From contig JAIWNK010000166.1 of the NCBI GenBank assembly GCA_020216845.1, positions 1 through 8,587 of the forward strand: a DNA stretch of 8,587 nt. Reading direction: 5' to 3'. Source of the stretch: Anaerolinea sp. GTDB taxonomy: Bacteria; Chloroflexota; Anaerolineae; Anaerolineales; Anaerolineaceae. Position numbers and translations under genes: made by a program. Under the pieces are notes generated by a model. That model made no database searches. It saw only the letters and a list, made by a program, of their open reading frames with translations, and was not told the origin of the DNA. Numbering within the stretch: position 1 is the stretch's first letter; each line of letters begins with the position of its first letter. This document shows positions 6,312-8,587 of the stretch, one piece after another.

Positions 6312-7541
6312 TTAGCTGCCCAGGGCCTGATCGAGGTCGGCGATGATGTCTTCTACATCTTCAATGCCGACGGAGAGGCGTACCAGCCCATCGCTGATGC
6401 CGGCATCCAGGCGGGCCTGACGCGGCACGGCGGCGTGGGTCATGCTCGCCGGGTGCTGAATGAGGGTATCTACATTGCCCAGGCTGACGGCCAGGGTGGC
6501 AAGTTGAACGTGATTCATTAAATATTCACCGGCGGGAAGGCCACCTTTGAGTTCGAAGGCAATCATGCCGCCAAAGTGCAGCATTTGTTTGCGGGCAATT
6601 TCATAATCGGGGTGGCTTGGCAGGCCGGGGTAATAGACGGTTGCTACCGCCGGGTGATTTTCCAGATAGCGGGCAACCTGAATGGCATTTTCGCAGTGTT
6701 GCTTCATGCGCAGCGGGAAGGTTTTGAGCCCAATGTTCGCCAGCCAGGCATCGAAGGGGCTTTCGGAGCCACCGAGCAGTTTCAGTGTGCCATAGAGATC
6801 TTTGTGCACCCAATTGACATGCCGGCTGATGACCGTGCCGCCGACAATCACACCGTGACCGGATAGGTATTTGGTGGTGGAATGGACGATGACATCGGCA
6901 CCGAGGGTCAACGGACGCTGACAGTAGGGCGTGGCGAAGGTATTATCCACCATCAGCCAGGCGCCATGGCGGTGAGCGATCTCTGCCACTGCGGCCAGGT
7001 CCACAATCGCCATGGTGGGGTTGGCCGGTGTTTCGGCATAGGCAAGCACCGCGTCGGGGTGAGCGGCAAATGCGGCTTCCCAATCGGCAACGCCAACTTT
7101 GCTCAGCCACACGACCTGAATGTTGTAGCGCGGGGCCATGTCGTGCAGGAAGGTGTAGGTAGCCCCATAGAGTGCTTCTTGGGCAATGATGGTCTGCCCG
7201 CTTTTGACGCAGGCCAGAATGGCCGAGGTGACCGCGGCCATGCCGGTGCTGAAGACGTGTGCGCCAACAATTTCGCTTGCCGGGCGGTCAGGCTGAGCTT
7301 GAATCAGATCCATACCTTCCAAGGTGGCGTATTTCTCTGCCAGCTGCACCTGATTGGGGTTGTTCATGCGGGTGTAGACGTAGCCCGGCCCGCCCTGGAA
7401 GATGGATGCGCCCGTGGCAACATCGGGAAAGCTGAACGTGGAAGTTTGGTAGATGGGCGTGATGTGCGAATGATGCGGGTTGTGTCCTTCGCTCACATGA
7501 TTGACCAGTGTGCTCATGCCCTGCGGCTTTTTTGAGACCAT
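6312..7541 (-). CDS. Cys/Met-metabolism PLP enzyme, methionine gamma-lyase / cystathionine gamma-lyase type
   Basis: A 409-residue, full-length member of the Cys/Met PLP family (fold type I, cytosolic, normally tetrameric). Visible family features are YTR (Tyr56-Arg58) that reaches the phosphate of the neighbouring subunit, STGMAA (98-103), catalytic stacking Tyr125, Asp199 that pairs with the pyridine nitrogen, Schiff-base Lys224 in STTKYLSGHG, and carboxylate-binding Arg388 in LVRLSVGIED. Recalled Pseudomonas putida methionine gamma-lyase is the closest comparison over most of the length, including MIAFELKGG and SLGxxxxLxQHPASMTH. However, the Cys116 position is Ala127 and the Asp241 position is Leu255, so methionine gamma-elimination is not assured; cystathionine gamma-lyase or a sulfhydrylase is possible. 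An insertion of about 14 residues (82-95) precedes STGMAA. The start at 7541 is fixed by AAAGGAG at 7548-7554, 6 nt upstream. It is first in the minus-strand operon, 37 bp before the next gene. Confidence 0.9.
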   Translation of the reverse strand: MVSKKPQGMSTLVNHVSEGHNPHHSHITPIYQTSTFSFPDVATGASIFQGGPGYVYTRMNNPNQVQLAEKYATLEGMDLIQAQPDRPASEIVGAHVFSTGMAAVTSAILACVKSGQTIIAQEALYGATYTFLHDMAPRYNIQVVWLSKVGVADWEAAFAAHPDAVLAYAETPANPTMAIVDLAAVAEIAHRHGAWLMVDNTFATPYCQRPLTLGADVIVHSTTKYLSGHGVIVGGTVISRHVNWVHKDLYGTLKLLGGSESPFDAWLANIGLKTFPLRMKQHCENAIQVARYLENHPAVATVYYPGLPSHPDYEIARKQMLHFGGMIAFELKGGLPAGEYLMNHVQLATLAVSLGNVDTLIQHPASMTHAAVPRQARLDAGISDGLVRLSVGIEDVEDIIADLDQALGS

Positions 7542-7574
7542 GCAAAACTCCTTTAGAGGTTGGGTGTTGTATTG

Positions 7575-7595
7575 AATTATACGCGAAAATCAGAG
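7575..7595 (-). promoter_or_regulatory. Promoter module for the PLP-enzyme operon (mirror copy)
   Basis: Read on the minus strand this is CTCTGATTT (7595-7587), 5 nt, then TATAAT (7581-7576). The predicted transcript would start near 7569 with a leader of about 28 nt, too short for a riboswitch. As with the plus-strand copy, no convincing -35 hexamer is present; the -35 zone is occupied by the tandem GCTTGTGC repeat. Confidence 0.6.
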
Positions 7596-7610
7596 CTTGT
7601 GCGCTTGTGC
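7595..7610. repeat. Tandem 8-bp direct repeat GCTTGTGC x2
   Basis: Two perfect adjoining copies, 7595-7602 and 7603-7610. They cover the -35 region of the minus-strand promoter, which suggests a binding site for an activator or repressor (inference). The first base overlaps the end of the mirrored promoter module. Confidence 0.5.
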
Positions 7611-7634
7611 AGTAGGTCAGGACGTTTATCAGTC

Positions 7635-7650
7635 GAAAAGAGTGCTTTTC
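7635..7650. promoter_or_regulatory. Dyad GAAAAG-AGTG-CTTTTC, candidate operator
   Basis: A perfect inverted repeat of 6-bp arms around 4 nt, centred near 7642 and lying between the two divergent -10 boxes. Its place upstream of both promoters fits a regulator-binding site serving both genes. It is not followed by a T-run on either side that would make it a terminator. Confidence 0.4.
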
Positions 7651-7664
7651 TTACGCGGGTAATC

Positions 7665-7684
7665 CTCTGATTTATCGTATAATT
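7665..7684 (+). promoter_or_regulatory. Promoter module for the carboxylase beta gene (perfect -10 plus CTCTGATTT)
   Basis: A perfect TATAAT lies at 7678-7683, about 60 bp before the carboxylase start, so transcription would begin near 7690. CTCTGATTT (7665-7673) sits immediately upstream of the -10, separated by 4 nt. No good TTGACA-like -35 is visible at the normal 16-18 bp spacing and there is no extended TGn, so an activator or another contact may be needed. The same module occurs mirrored at 7575-7595 on the other strand. Confidence 0.6.
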
Positions 7685-7691
7685 TCGTGGG

Positions 7692-7707
7692 CGGGAACGT
7701 TTTCCCG
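7692..7707. promoter_or_regulatory. Dyad CGGGAA-CGTT-TTCCCG at the predicted +1 of the carboxylase gene
   Basis: A perfect inverted repeat of 6-bp arms around CGTT, starting about 9 bp after the TATAAT box, so it falls at the predicted transcription start and early leader. That is a typical place for a repressor operator; the AACGTT core is reminiscent of LacI-family operators, although the site is not symmetric about the CG. It could instead form a small 5' hairpin in the mRNA. Confidence 0.4.
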
Positions 7708-7744
7708 TACTGTTTGAATTCATTCCTAAAATTGAGGAACCGGT

Positions 7745-8587
7745 ATGCCTGAAGAAGATCCCCGAATTCTTGAACTGCGCGAAAAGCGCGCCAAGGCGCG
7801 CCTGGGCGGTGGCGAAGATCGCATTGCCAAACAGCACGCCAAGGGCAAATCTACGGCGCGTGAACGCCTGGAATTGTTGCTCGACCCTGGTTCTTTCCAG
7901 GAATTGGAGCCTTTCGTTACTCAGCAGCACGATGAGCTCAACCCCGATTTTGAGAAATATCTCGGGGATGGGGTTGTCACGGGCTATGGTCGGGTGGAGG
8001 GTCGCCTGGTATATGTTTATGCCCAAGATTTCACTGTGCAGGGTGGGGCGTTGGGCGAAATGCAATCGCATAAGATTTGCCGGGTGATGGACCTGGCGGT
8101 GCGCGAGGGCGCACCCGTGGTGGGGCTGATCGATTCGGGCGGGGCGCGCATTCAAGAAGGCGTGCGCAGCCTGGGCGGCTATGCCGAAATCTTCCGCCGC
8201 AACGCACAATATTCTGGCATCATCCCGCAGATTAGCGTCATCCTTGGCCCATGTGCCGGTGGGGCAGCCTATTCCCCGGCCCTAACCGATATGATCATCA
8301 TGGTCGAGAAGACTTCTTACATGTTCCTGACCGGTCCAGAAGTGATCAAGTCGGTGACGCACGAAGTGGTGGATTTTGAAACCCTGGGCGGGGCGCAGAC
8401 GCACCTTGCCATCAGTGGCCTGGCGCATTTGACCGCCCCCAGCGAGAAAGACGCCCTGTCCCTGACGCGCCGCGTGTTGTCTTACTTGCCGTCCAATCAG
8501 GTGGATAACCCGCCGGTTGTGCCGAGCAGCGATGACCCCGACCGCATGGACGAAGAATTGAATCATTTGGTGCCAATTGACCCGGGC
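7745..8587 (+). CDS. pccB: Propionyl-CoA/acyl-CoA carboxylase beta (carboxyltransferase) subunit, 3'-truncated
   Basis: The reading frame is open from ATG 7745 to the last base, giving 281 codons of an expected total of about 515, so roughly the C-terminal half is missing. The protein resembles the human PCC beta subunit closely along the visible part: KGKSTARERLELLLDPGSF (33-51), VYAQDFTVQGGALGE (91-105), the oxyanion-type GGARIQEG (132-139) and GPCAGGAAYSPAL (168-180), then SYMFLTGP (191-198). The enzyme transfers a carboxyl group from carboxybiotin to propionyl-CoA (or acetyl-CoA), giving (S)-methylmalonyl-CoA, in the cytoplasm with a biotin-carrying alpha subunit that is not in this window. 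The acyl-chain specificity residue lies in the missing half, so propionyl versus acetyl is not settled and the symbol is provisional. GAGGAA at 7734-7739, 5 nt upstream, supports the start. It is transcribed away from the PLP enzyme gene. Confidence 0.93.
   Translation, partial: MPEEDPRILELREKRAKARLGGGEDRIAKQHAKGKSTARERLELLLDPGSFQELEPFVTQQHDELNPDFEKYLGDGVVTGYGRVEGRLVYVYAQDFTVQGGALGEMQSHKICRVMDLAVREGAPVVGLIDSGGARIQEGVRSLGGYAEIFRRNAQYSGIIPQISVILGPCAGGAAYSPALTDMIIMVEKTSYMFLTGPEVIKSVTHEVVDFETLGGAQTHLAISGLAHLTAPSEKDALSLTRRVLSYLPSNQVDNPPVVPSSDDPDRMDEELNHLVPIDPG

Noticed and set aside
6882..7535. A 217-codon plus-strand open frame opposite the PLP enzyme
   Set aside because: It is antisense to conserved catalytic regions, has no domain and no ribosome binding site that I could see.
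7542..7600. A SAM riboswitch or other leader RNA before the PLP enzyme
   Set aside because: The predicted leader is only about 28 nt, too short for a known SAM aptamer, and no suitable stem is present.
7635..7650. Intrinsic terminator
   Set aside because: The stem is AT-rich with 6-bp arms, has no T-run after it, and lies upstream of both genes rather than after one.
7575..7684. A small insertion element (MITE-like) bounded by the mirrored repeats
   Set aside because: The ends match as inverted repeats but no flanking target duplication was found and the repeats coincide with promoters; kept only as an alternative explanation.
7577..8209. A 210-codon minus-strand open frame over the divergent region and carboxylase start
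   Set aside because: It runs across the promoter region and opposite conserved carboxyltransferase sequence; not a credible gene.

Overview
The window (8,587 bp, GC-rich) looks like chromosomal DNA of a bacterium, most likely a member of the Chloroflexota (Anaerolineae-like). That assignment is an inference from protein style: a lipoprotein that combines a degenerate LysM, a lytic-transglycosylase-like middle and a modified M23 domain; a tungsten-type aldehyde oxidoreductase; and a large GT-C glycosyltransferase with a discoidin-like tail. No rRNA, tRNA, CRISPR array, transposase or phage gene was seen. All of the sequence is accounted for by six protein genes plus one 203-bp divergent promoter region, and no gene-free stretch exceeds 300 bp.

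Layout. (1) Positions 1-1965, plus strand: the aldehyde:ferredoxin oxidoreductase family gene, whose 5' end lies outside the window. (2) It converges, with a 6-bp gap, on a minus-strand run of four genes transcribed from about 7570 down to 1972. In transcription order these are a methionine gamma-lyase/cystathionine gamma-lyase-type PLP enzyme (7541-6312), a small membrane-anchored protein with an SdrD_B-like module and a Cys cluster (6274-5834), a multi-span GT-C glycosyltransferase with a C-terminal F5/8C-like domain (5829-3547), and a LysM/M23 lipoprotein (3531-1972). Gaps of 37, 4 and 17-or-fewer bp suggest one operon. (3) Positions 7542-7744: a divergent promoter region. (4) Positions 7745-8587, plus strand: the beta (carboxyltransferase) subunit of propionyl-CoA/acyl-CoA carboxylase, cut by the window end.

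How the parts may work together. The PLP enzyme would release 2-oxobutyrate from methionine or cystathionine. 2-Oxobutyrate is normally oxidised to propionyl-CoA, the substrate of the carboxylase encoded divergently. The two genes share an unusual control region: the same promoter-like module of about 20 bp, CTCTGATTT-(4 or 5 nt)-TATAATT, is present on both strands in mirror image, so each gene has a perfect TATAAT box in the same local context. Co-regulation of sulfur amino acid breakdown and propionyl-CoA carboxylation is the most interesting hypothesis in this window. The three downstream genes of the minus-strand operon look like envelope functions (surface glycosylation and wall-associated lipoprotein) and have no obvious metabolic link to the PLP enzyme.

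The points most worth a second look are the mirrored promoter modules, the substitution of two specificity residues in the PLP enzyme, the loss of the first zinc-ligand histidine in the M23 domain, and the altered cysteine spacing in the AOR-type protein. I did not find convincing evidence of a wholly new multi-gene system.
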